Assembly: GCA_004335635.1 (NCBI GenBank)
Contig: QAXH01001767.1
Location: 16,057 to 69,975, forward strand
Source of the DNA: Chloromonas sp. AAM2
Taxonomy: Eukaryota; Chlorophyta; Chlorophyceae; Chlamydomonadales; Chlamydomonadaceae
Length of the DNA stretch: 53,919 bases
Direction: 5' to 3'
Positions 25,401 to 37,400 of this stretch are shown piece by piece; within the stretch, counting starts at the first letter, position 1; each line of letters starts with the position of its first letter. Both the position numbers and the translations under genes were made by a program. The notes under the pieces are model-generated. The model made no database searches. It had not been told where the DNA came from and worked only from the letters and a program-made list of their open reading frames with translations.

Positions 25401-28400
25401 CCCCGGGTAACTCAGTTCTTCACCTTGTGCGCCACCTTTCTTTACAGGTCCTGGCTGGCCCGGCTATCCACACTCCACTCCAACCGCGACGCCTGCGCCA
25501 TCTACCCGCCCATTGCCCCGGGCGCCGACGACCTGCCCTCGGCCTCGACCGAGCACACGGGCCCCGCCCTGGCCTACCCCGCACGCAACCTGGAGTTTGT
25601 CCTCTCCCTGTTTGACCAGTTCCTGGATGGTCTGCTGTCCAAACTGCATGCTCAGTGCCGGGCGGTGCTGCCCTGCATGGACATCAACATGGTCACATCA
25701 GCATGCACTCTGTTCACGGTCAGTAGGGCGCGGACAACGTGCATATGTGCCAATCCCACGTATTGAATGAGGCTAACCCTGGTGGGCCAAGCATGCTATT
25801 ACGGCACCATGTCCTGCCTTGGAATACCGCAGCAGGCGCCCATATGTGATTGTGACTGTGCAACACAGTTGTCACGTCGATTACAAAGAGCGCACCGGTC
25901 ATCATCATGGCATGGCTTCAGGCATATAAACAACAGGTGGGCCTGTGGTGTGTCGCCCTGTTGCATGTGCCTAACACCGATTGCGTTACCGGCTGGTCCT
26001 TGCAGGCCCTTACGCACCCCAGCAAGGGTCTGGTACTCACGGGCGAACTGGACGAAGCAACCAAGGTCGCGCTGCAGTACATATTCGCGTTCAGGTAATC
26101 ACATGATCGGCCATAGCCATACACAATGATCACATGGTTTGTCACATGATCGGTCACAGGATCGGTCGCAGCCATACACAATGATCTAGTCACACGTGTT
26201 CTGGCCCACATTTCACAGTAGCACAGTAGCTCAGGCTGAGCAGTCTGTCACGTGGAAGGGTGGCCATGCGGGCTCCAGAACACGCAAAAGCTGGAAAACT
26301 GACACGATCCACTCACTCTGGAGACTGCCCAGGCTTCCTTGCATGGCACATCCCGTCCCCTACTTTACCAAACAGTCTGTTCCCGTCCAAGATTGGCCGC
26401 CCCTCCTGTTACGATTGGCCATCTACCTCGGAAACGGCTGTGTGATTGCTTGTTTGATTGCCAATGGTCTTGCAAAACCATAGCTTCAAGGCTCCCTCTA
26501 CAATCGGTCTATCCCCAGAAGCCGTGCGTCCCCCAGGTGCATCACACTCGCAAGCTGTACACGTTTCCTGTTGCCACAGTTGTGCATGGGGTCTGGGCGG
26601 CGGTCTGGACCCTGCCACATGGGACAAGTGGGATAGGATAGTACGCGAGGCCTTCGACGGCACCGCCAACTACCCGGCAGGCGCAAGCAGCGTGTTTGAA
26701 TACTATGTGGATGCGAACCGGTGAGTGTCAAGGACAGCATCTTCGTCATGCTAGACAACAGAGCTCAACAAGCCCACCTGCCAATCAGCTACATGTGAAC
26801 AGAATGCCCCCATGTCTGCTCAGTAGTGCGCCTCGCCTGCGTACCCGTGCCGTGACATGAGCAATTCTCTGTGGTCTTGCTGATCCACCCTCCTGCCTGT
26901 TGATGAGTTGCTGCTGCACTTGAGACCTCAGCTTCTGGCTTGTTGCAGCTTGAGCATCCATCTTCTTGACCAGTCATCTGTTGCCTTTCTCACATCTCAC
27001 AACCCAGTGAGCACATACAATCAACCCTACCATTATCATCACCTTCCCACGGAATACCCGCTGCCATGATGTTGGCATTCCTTTCATGCAGACTTTCAGC
27101 TTCTTGATGAATCGTTGCTGCACTTGGCACCCCTTCCTCAAACCTGGCTGGTTGCTGGGCTTCCTTGCACCATCTCTTTCCTCAGCTCGCCACTTGTTGC
27201 CTTCCTGACTCCTGACCTGCAGCAACTTCCAGTTTGCCCCCTGGGACGAGCTCATCCCGCGGTTCAAGTTCAGCCCTGCGGTGCCCTACTTCCAGATCAT
27301 GGTGCACACCACTGACACAGTCAGGAGCGCATTCATGCTGCAAACATGCCTGGAGGTGAGCGGACCGGCTGTATGTATGCCCTAGCTCCACCCTGTCAAC
27401 ACTGGACTGCGAGCCGTGATTGGTTGCCAAACCTCTTCAATGCAGCTGTGAGGGCACCTGACAGTCAACGTACCAAAAATGGCTACTATTTTCACAAGCC
27501 ATGGCTCATTTCAAGTTCGACTTTGTTTTTACGCCCCACTAGCAGGCCTTACCTAATGATCTATTAAGTGATCTGGTGTCCCACATGACTTGTGTTTCCC
27601 TCCGCAGGTGCGTCACAGTGTGTTGTTCACCGGTGCCAGCGGGGTGGGTAAGAGCGCCGTGGTGCAGGACACGCTCACGCGCCTGGCCAACACCACAGAG
27701 CTCATGCCAGTGGTGCTGAACTTCAGCGCGCAAACAAGCTCAGCAGCAACACAGGTAAGCCGATGCTGGTTTGATCTTTGAGGCTGCACCAGGGGAGGCA
27801 GGCAAACCTGCTTTCGCCACTGGCTTGATGCACTTGAATCAGTTGGCAGTCCTCCTGTGTGCCCCACCATGCCCACTTTCCTCCCCTAGTGCTTTCACTA
27901 CCTTTCCCCTTAGATTTGAAGCCTCTGCTTTCTCACCAGTACCTGAGTCTGCAACAACAGCTGACTCTCCTCCTGTGTGCGCCACCATGCGCTGTCCCGC
28001 AGGCTATGATCGAGGCCAAGCTCGAGAAGAAGCGCAAGCGGCGCTTCGGCGCGCCCGCCAACAAGCACATCGTGCTGTTTGTCGACGACGTGAACATGCC
28101 GCAGCGGGAGGCGTATGGGGCGCAGCCTCCGCTGGAGCTGCTCAGGCAACTGCAGGACTTCAGGTAACGAGAGCGTACGGCGACACAGGGCTCCCTTGGC
28201 GCATGTTTTGTTGTAGGCCAGCTCTTGCTGGAGTGGGGTGGGTGCAGCATACCTAGTGATTGCCACCACACCAGGTGAATGGGCAACTTGAACAGCATCC
28301 CTTGATGCTTTTTATCCTGCAGTTTGGTACTGTGCTGAGCAGCAGTTACTAGGATTAGGATCAACCCTCGTGAAATACCACGACTACAACCCGATACTCG

Positions 28401-31400
28401 ACTTGGTATTCTTGAGGCTTTAGCAAAAAAAGAAGCTCAGGACCTGTCGTATCTGCAATTGCTACACTGCAATCATGTCATTTCACACAACGTGCTCTGC
28501 CACCCTCTCTGCCCTTCAGCGGTTTTTACGACCGCAAGAAGTTGTTCTGGAAGGAGGTGGAGGGCGTGACCCTCTGCGCTGCGTGCGGGCCCCCCGGGGG
28601 CGGGCGCCAGGACGTGTCGCCGCGCTTTCTCCGGCACTTCACCCTGCTCTGCATGCCGCCGCCCAGCGAGGCAGCCATGAGGACGATCTTCTCGGCCATA
28701 CTGGGAGGGTTCCTGGACACATACTTCACCGGAGGTAGGGCCACTTTCATGTCATGTAACAGTTGTCATAGCTGGATGGTTGTGCCCAGTTCTTACACGG
28801 GCTGACATCAGGCACACCATTATCATATGAACTGGGTCCACTCACAACCTTTGATTGGAAGAGCTGCAAAAGCATTGGGCAAGGTAGGTTTATCACAATG
28901 CTTTCCTGGAATTCAGCATGCTTTGGAATTGAACAGTCGAGATGTTGAACGGCAGCAAACCTGTCATACATGACAATTCAGTCGGGCACTGACACTGTGC
29001 GCTGAGCTTGCTTACCGGTGTCCCCACCCGCAGAGGTTCGTGCATACATGCTCAAGCCCATGGTCGACAGCGGGGTGGAGGTGTACCTGCGCATAGCCCA
29101 GGAGCTGTTGCCCACACCGGCCAAGAGCCACTACACATTCAACCTCAGGGACGTGTCTAAGGTCTTCCAGGTGAGGCCGGCACCCAGGGGTGATCAAGGC
29201 GAGCATCGGTGTTTGCTGAGCAGGCAGCCTGACCTTGCCATGCAGACTGCACAAAGAGTTGTGCTTCCGTACCTTCTGCTCAGCGTCACACAAAGGGTGC
29301 AGGGGTACCTTTTGCTCAGCTTCACACAAGGGGAATGTGGTCTGTAGTGTCTTTGCACCAGAGCCTGTGATGCTGCCTGCCGCTGTCTTGCCTACTGTGA
29401 CCTTGTGGGTGGGGCTTTGCTTGGGGTGACACAATGTGCAATGTTGTTGCACAACCGCAATGCACGTGTGTTTGAGGACGTACTTGAGTACGGCCTGCAG
29501 CCAACATCCATTCTTCAGTTACTCTGCACGTAATGGTGATCTTGACCCTGCTCTAAGCTCTAAGCGCTAATCATACTATTTGAATGTGTGTCCTCGGGGT
29601 TGCGAATGAGCGCGGATTTCATCCATATCTGTTGAGTGCAGTGCCAACTATTAGACGGGACAAGCTTACAATTGAGGGACGCAATGACATGTAGTCAAGG
29701 CATGACACAGGGGTGATAGGACATGCATTGGCGTTGGAACACGCAGCCCGAACAATGACAAGTGCTTAAATCCAAATGCATGCAAACGAGCAGAGAGCAG
29801 ACCAACAGGATTGGATTCTATTGCTGCGGAAGTGCTGCTGTTGCGAGCCTGGCATGCTTGGCTGTCCTGCAGGGTCTGCTGAGCCTCCGCCCGGGTCAGT
29901 GCCCTGAGCCGCGTGCCACGCTCATGCGCCTGTGGGTGCATGAGAACATGCGCGTGTTCCATGACAGGTGTGCGCGAAGGGCGATGCATGTGGCTTTGCA
30001 AGGAGTGTGCAGCAGAAGAGATCAGAGCAGCGGGGGCCTAAGGGGCAAGTCTAAGGGCCTTCAGGGGGCAAGCAGACACCGGGGCATGATGCGTGTGGCA
30101 CTGGGCCGAGGAAGGTTCAGCAGCTCAGGACATGAAGTCAGAGGGAGACTGGAAGCAGTGTGTAACATCACGGCCGAGGCAGCGTGGCCTTGTTGCCGCC
30201 ACATCTGGTGTGCCACTAGGGCCTGAGTTCGACCACCGGTTGAGGACATGGGGATGGACAGACTGGCTGGGGCAAAAGACAGACAAGAGACCGCCTGCAG
30301 CCGGCGGAGTGAGACTTGCGATGTGATCGCAGGGCCGGGTGGGCTGCCAGGTACGTCCCTGACCTCTGCTTGTCCTGCCCCGCTTCTCTGTCCTGCCTCG
30401 CAGGCTTATCAGTGACGAGGACAAGGACTACTTCAAGCACATGCTGTTCGACATGCTCAAATCAAGGTTCGAGTGCAAGGAGTCCTACGAAGATGTTTTC
30501 GACAACCGTACCATCATGTTCGGTGCGTACTGCCTCGCATGCACCTGATCGCTGGCATCACTTGACGCCCTGCTGCCTGAACGAATTTGCACTGACAACC
30601 ACTTGATCACTTTTTGTACTGCTACCTCAGCACCCGTTGTTGCCACATACATCAAGCTTGCATCACTTGTCGCGTGTATTCTGCGCAAAAAGCAGGCACT
30701 CAATAGCCATGCTTCCCGCTCGTCCCCAAGCGACTACCTGCACATCTGTCTACAGACCTTCTTCATCGCTTTTCATTGTTCTGTTGAGTGCTTAGTGGCC
30801 TTGCTCTCCATGCTTTCCCAGGCGACTACCTGCGCATGGGCGCGCCCCGCGATGAGCGCGTGTACGAGGAGGTGACGGACACGCACAAGCTCACCGCGCT
30901 GCTGTGCAGCTACCTGGATGACTACAACTTGGAGCACAACACGCCCCTGCACCTGGGTGAGCAGCGGGGAACACAGTACGCATCAATCAGATTCGAACAA
31001 CTGCGGACAGGCAGTGTTATGGGCCAATTTGGCATGAACATCTAATTGCGTTTGAACTTGTTGTCAGAATCAACACCAGGATCTGACGGATGAGAATTCA
31101 AGACTCACTGCTTTCAGGCTAGGTCGGTTGAGGACAGCATCACATTGAATTCAGAACTTGAGTGAGACTCAGCACCAGAGTCTGATGGGTCAGGTTGGCC
31201 AACTGAGGGGCGTCACGTATGCCTGCACGTCCCCTGCTCTGCCTGCAGTGTTTTTCATGGACGCCGTTCAGCACATCAGCCGCATAGCGCGCATCCTGCG
31301 GCAGCCGCGCGGCTCCGCCATGCTGGTGGGCGTGGGCGGCAGCGGCAAGCAGTCGCTCACGCGCTTCGCTGCCTTCATGAGCGAGACCGAGTGCTGCAGC

Positions 31401-34400
31401 GTGGAGCTCACGCGCAGCTACGGGCTGGTGGAGTTCAGGGAAGACCTTAAACAACTGTACAAGTGAGTTGTCATTGCACCCATCAGGTTGCAGGTTGCAT
31501 ACTGGCAGCCCCCGGTTCTCCTACATAAGTCCAACACACCAAAGGTGAGCACGACCCCAGATTGTCAGATTGACTGCTTTGACATGACTGATTTGACAAG
31601 GGGTTGCAAACAAATGACAACTGCCAAAGAGCTGTGATGCCTGCTTATCTCGTAAGCCAATTGTATTGTGATACAACACCACTCATACTGACCACATCAG
31701 GAAACATAATGTTGGCTTTGCCTCCCTTCCTGTCCTGCAGGATTGCCGGTGTGGAGGGCCGCCATGTTGCCTTCCTGTTCACCGACAACCACATCGTGAG
31801 CGAGGCGTTTGTGGAGGACATCAACAACCTGCTCAACAGCGGCGACATCACGGGCCTCTTTGCACCTGACGAGCGGGAAAGGGTCTATGCAGACATAAGG
31901 TGGGCGAGGTCATGGATAATAATGATGGTGAACGGCCTCAGGTAAATGGGATAGCAAACTATGCCGATTGAGGGACAGGTAATAATGAAGAGGAAGCAGC
32001 GCCTACAGGCGGCAACTTGTGCTGTGCTAGGGCTTGGCAAAGGTGAATGATGGTGGTGCACGGCTGTTAAGGGAAGTGTCACACCTGTCGAGAGCGTGGC
32101 AGCTAGAACTGCCAGAACTGTACACAAAACGCAAGCATAGACAGTCAGCCGTGTATGTGTGTGTGTGTGTGTGTGTGCTCCAGGCCCTGGGCCGCTGCCA
32201 ACAACGTCGAGGAGACGCGCGACGCCCTGTGGCGCGCCTTCATCAACCGCGTGCGCGACAACCTGCATCTGGTGCTGGCCATGAGCCCCGTGGGCGAGGC
32301 CTTCAGGGCAAGGTGGGGCAGCGGGGCGCAGCAAGGGAAGTATGGGCAGGGCATGCGGCAAGGGCAAGGGCGGGACAACTCTTGTCAGATCGGTTGGTTT
32401 ATGGGGCATGCAGGCATAGGGCCAGGAGAAGCGGCCGGAGGCAGGGAAAAAAGGATGCAGTCGGTGCATGGCCAACCCTGATGTATAGTGCACCTGCCAG
32501 CCTGTTATGAAGGCAGTCTTGGCTACTGTACATTGGACCTGTTTCATACCTTTGCTTTGTATGCTGTTGTATGCCTCCTGCGCCACAGGTGCCGTCAGTT
32601 TCCATCCCTGATCAACTGCTGCACCATCGACTGGTTCAGCGCTTGGCCCGAGGACGCGCTGCTGTCCGTTTCTAACCGTTTTCTCGAGTCCCAGGAGCTA
32701 GGCGGTGCCTCAGTGAACGCCGCGGTGGCCTCGATGTGTGTGGACATTCACCAGGGGGTGGCGAGCATGGCGGAGAGGTACTACCAAGAGCTGAGGAGAA
32801 GGTGCGGGAACAATCTGCTGTCCCACACATGTGCTTACATACAGGACAGTGTCGGCAGCCACCCTCAGTTCTGAACACATGATGCAGCATGTAATACGCA
32901 CATCAGTTTCACGCTGTGCTTGTGCATTGTGCAACAGACTGCTACCCGACATCATGCCTGCTATCCCGGATCATGCCGCTATTGATAAACTGGTACAATC
33001 ATCATCATTTTTGCTCCCAACAATCCCACATACCCTGATCAGTTCGTTTGTGGTTGGGCAGCCACCTCACCTCTTGCCACTCTCGTCCATGACATGTGGC
33101 AGCAGCCGTTTCAGGTACAGTTGCTTTGCTTTTGAGCGGTCTCTTCCACCCGAAATGATGTTTGTATGTCCTTGTGCATCTGCGTGCAGGTACTACGTGA
33201 CCCCCAAGAGTTACCTGGACCTTATCCACCTGTACGTGAGTCTGTTGAGGAGCAAGCGGCAGGAGATGGCGCTGGCCAGGGACCGGCTGCTCAACGGGCT
33301 GGCCAAGCTGCAGGAGACCAACGTGGTGGTGGACAAGATGCAGCGGGAGCTGAATGAGCTGCAGCCCGTGCTAGCGGAGAAGACTGTTGATACACAGAGG
33401 CTGCTGGTGCAGGTAGGGGGGCTTGAGGCGAGGGGCATAGGCAAGGTGATGGGCATGGGTTGTGGGTGGTCAACACGCTGAAGGCGTTAAGGGTTAGCTG
33501 CAATGATTGGAACGGGCATCTAGAGGGGAAGTGGGGAGGGTTTCATGATGAGTAACCTGCAACACTACCGCGATGGTTGAGAGATGTAGAATTCTGTGCT
33601 TGGTAGGGATGTAGATGCCTTGGGGGGAAGGCAAGGGACGAGGTACTGATGGGTTGTTTTGGGTCGAGACACAGGCGGGCGTTGAAGCAAGGGGTGTTGG
33701 CATGGTCAGGCCATTGGAGGGTCGACGTCCACCGGTTGTTCTGTGTCTGTGTGACTGTGACTGTGCTGTGAAATGGGAGCAGGTGTTTGGGAGTTCACGG
33801 CTTTTGATATGGTGAGAGGCCGACACTGTGGTCTCCAACTCAACTCAGCATGTGCTGGACTCATCTAGGTGGTGCTTGTTGTGTGTTCCCGTCAGGTTGC
33901 CGCTGAGGGTGAGGACGCCGCGGAAATCAAGCGCAATGTGGCGGCGGAGGAGGAGGAGGTCAAGAAGAAACAGGCAGAAACACAGATTCTCAAGAACGAT
34001 GCCCAAAAGGACCTTGAGGAGGTGAGAGCCAGGCTCTGGAGAAGCGGGCTGAGGAGCGGTCAGGGCCAGGTGGTGGTTAGGCAGATGAATGGCAAGGGTT
34101 GATTGGTTTGGCGATTGTGGCCAGGCGGTTGGGCACCTTTAGCTGGTTCAACTTAATTACGCCTGACTTGCACTTCTGGACTGTGCACGCTTTGTGGCTT
34201 GGCAGACCTGCAACCTGAAGGCGTGCAGTAGACTGGCAGATACCTGAGTACTACTTTGCCAATTTTGCTTTGTTGCTTTCCACTGGCGCTGTCAGGTGCT
34301 CCCTGCGCTGGAGGCCGCTGAGAAGGCACTGCAGGCGCTGAATAAGAACGATGTGGTGGAAATCAAGACATTCAGCAAGCCGCCGCTGCTGGTGCAGGTG

Positions 34401-37400
34401 ACGGGCTGTGTGGGGCGATGGAGCAGGGCAGGTGTCAAACACACTGGAGATGGCAGGAAGGACCTCTGATACAGGGTTGCGGTTGAGATGGTGGAGCATA
34501 ACGTAGCAGGAAACTCAGAACTTGTCGGACCAGGTGCAAAGTTATGCCACCACAGCCCAGCACCAGCTGCCAGATACTTCTGTCTCCTCAAGCTCCTTGT
34601 GGACCTCCACTTGCACCATGAGTCACGAACCTGATCAGTGCCAGAGTCTGATGTTCTTCTATGTAGTGCCAGCCCCAACCAGCGTTTGTTCGGAAGCTGA
34701 TGCTGTGCTGATCACACCTGACAGTGGATGTAGGAACTTGTCCTGTGCTGAGCTCTTCCATGCTGTGCGCCTTTACCCAACGCTTGTTTGGAGACTGTTG
34801 CTAAAATCTATGCTGTCTCTATTCTGCCCTGTGCTGAGATTCCTATGCCGTGTCCTTGTTACTCGCAGCTCACCATGGAGGGCGTGTGCACCCTGCTGCA
34901 AGAGAAGGCCGACTGGGAGACGGCCAAGCGCGTGCTCGGAGAGGCAAACTTTATCAAGAAACTGGTGGAGTATGACAAGGACAACATACCGGACAAGGTG
35001 GGGAGGCTCCAGGGAATGGATAGCGTCGGCTATGGCTCTGTGAACAAACAGCCTGTTATCCGATGTTATCCGATGCTATCCGATGCGTTTGAGTTTGTTT
35101 GCCGTGCGCTCGATGCAGGTTGTGCGTGGTCTGAAGCGATTGATCGAGGACCCCACCTTCACGCCCGACCAGGTGGCCAAGACCAGCAAGGCGGCCATGA
35201 GCATGTGCCTGTGGGTGAGGGCTATGGACACGTACGCCAAGGTGGCAAAGGTGAGGAACAGGCGGCCTGCCTTGGCACTGCAGCGGGTTAGGACCCGAGC
35301 AACTGTTGGGCGAGCAGCATGTGGACAAGCCCAGTGCACGGCTGCTTGCCACATTGCAGCTGGTGCGGTCTGAGCAGGTGCTCAACAGGTGTTGGGCGAG
35401 CAGCTCGTGGGATAGGTGCGCTTTGCCACCGCTAGAGCCCAGTTTGATCAGGGTTTGAGGGTAGCGGCCTTGCCCTGTGTTGCGACTGTTTGAGGGGAGG
35501 TCTGCACTGAGCGACTGCTTAAGCACGCAGGGTTTGTCAGATATTGTTGTAAATGCATACTGCACTCATGCAGCCAGGTGGTTTGTGAAAGTGTTTGTTG
35601 ACTGGTGGTGTTTATGGTCGTGTTGTGTAAATGTTGGTCACCTTTACATATCACCTTCACATCAGTTTCCAGCTGAGCTGCTGATTGCCACTGAGCCCCC
35701 TGTCCCTCCCCGCAGGTGGTTGAGCCGAAGCGTGCCTCCCTGCGCGCCGCCCAAGGGGCCCTGGACTCCATGAACTCGGCGCTGGCCGCCAAGACCCAGC
35801 AGCTGGCGGAGATAGAGGCAAAGGTGCAGGCGCTGCAGGAGCAGCTGGAGGGCACACAGGTGCGATATCACCAAGTGTGGCCGGGAACGTGATGGGGTGA
35901 GATGCTCATTAGTGTCAAGATTGCGCCAAGTGGATCAATTGCCGAGTGAAAAATGTGTGCGTGATGGCGCTTGAGACTATGCCAAGTTTTAACTTCTTGC
36001 TCAAGGTGTATATGCAAGGGCTGCAGGGTGCAGGAGTGCTTGTAATGGTGACCTGGGTCGTGCTTCTTGTTCGTAATTACCTCAGAAGCAAAAAGTTCGT
36101 TTTGTCTTACTGAACATGGCATACTGAACATGTTTTCATGTGTCTTGCAGGGTGAGCTGGCCTCTCTTCAGCAGCAGGCTGACCTCAGTGCCAAGCGCCT
36201 GGGAAGGGCAGAGAAGCTCATCAGCGTGCTCGGCGATGAGAGCGTCCGGTGGAAGGTAAGCGGCAGCACTCGGCGATGAGAGCGTCCGGTGGAAGGTAAG
36301 CGGCAGCACTCGGCGATGAGAGCGTCCGGTGGAAGGTAAGCGGCAGCACTCGGCGATGAGAGCGTCCGGTGGAAGGTAAGCGCCGATGAGAGCGTCCGGT
36401 GGAAGGTAAGCGCCGATGAGATCGTCCGGTGGAAGGTAAGCGCCGATGAGAGCGTCCGTGGAAGGTAAGCGCCGATGAGAGCGTCCGGTGGAAGGTAAGC
36501 GCCGATGAGAGCGTCCGGTGGAAGGTAAGCGGCGATGAGAGCGTCCGGTGGAAGGTAAGCGGCAGCACCGGACGCTGGCGGCAGGATCAAGATACATGCT
36601 AGACCGCTGGTTTGCGTCCCGGAGCGGCTGCAGTTCTGTTGCCATTCTCCACCACAGTCAGTCTCAGTCTGCAGGGTTGCTGCACGGTCGAGATGCCAGC
36701 CTGCCCCTATACGGGAGGCGGCCTGGTAGAGCCACTGATGTCTGCCTAAGCCTAAGCGCAGTTGGGCCACAGTGTCCTGGTTGAGGCACTGATGTCTTAC
36801 CAAGTCTATATGTGTGGGTGCAAGCCAGAGTCGCAGCATGAGACTTGTCTGCTGCATGTGTGTGTTCAGGTGACTGCCGAGGACCTTGGTGACCGCATGC
36901 TGCTGCTGGTGGGCGATGTGTTCCTCAGCTCGGCATGCATCAGCTACACGGGCGCGTTCACTGGTGAGCGGGGCAGAGTAGGTTCACTGGTGAGCGGGGC
37001 AGAGTAGGTTCACTGGTGAGCGGGGCAGACCAGAACATGCACAAAGCATGTAGGAAAGCAACACAGCACAAGCATACAACGGTCGGCACGATGTGCAGGA
37101 CTCAGCGGCTGTATGTGGCTCATGATCCTGCTGCCTTGTTTGTTGCTTACCTTGGACCTTCCAAATCCAATTTCTGGCATCCACAATCAGCATACAGTGG
37201 GTTTGATTGTTCATGGGTAGCTAGGCAACCAATCACTAGAATCCACAACCATGTGGACGTCTGTAGTCCGCGATCACCCATTCAGTGATGGACGATGCTG
37301 ACGATGCAAGTGCTCTGTATTCCACGACCTCCCACTCGCATGTCCCGATGTGCAGGCAACTACCGCACTGCCCTGACCTCCTCGTGGGTTGAGCGGTGCC

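Larger units (their letters stand above)
22859..25718 (+). other. Dynein exons 37-42: AAA1-AAA2 junction and AAA2
   Basis: Exons: 22859-23002, 23365-23508, 23790-23936, 24434-24635, 24865-25042, 25448-25718. AAA2 binds nucleotide but in most dyneins does not hydrolyse it. Seen: [24 protein letters not shown], Walker [48 protein letters not shown], and [19 protein letters not shown] (arginine finger region). Exon 42 carries a Pro/Ala-rich segment ([13 protein letters not shown]) that looks like a lineage-specific loop. The intron after exon 39 holds diverged repeats (24071-24355). Confidence 0.93.

Noticed and set aside
32301..32312. GC donor for exon 55 after AFR
   Set aside because: The GT donor at 32313 gives the conserved [12 protein letters not shown] and the correct phase.
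36229..36568. CRISPR-like direct repeats
   Set aside because: Units are contiguous with no unique spacers, in a eukaryotic intron; they copy the exon end.
36136..36857. Minus-strand frames of 115-229 codons with repeated [14 protein letters not shown] units
   Set aside because: They are the antisense reading of the exon 63 donor array (30-bp units stay open); not a repeat protein gene.
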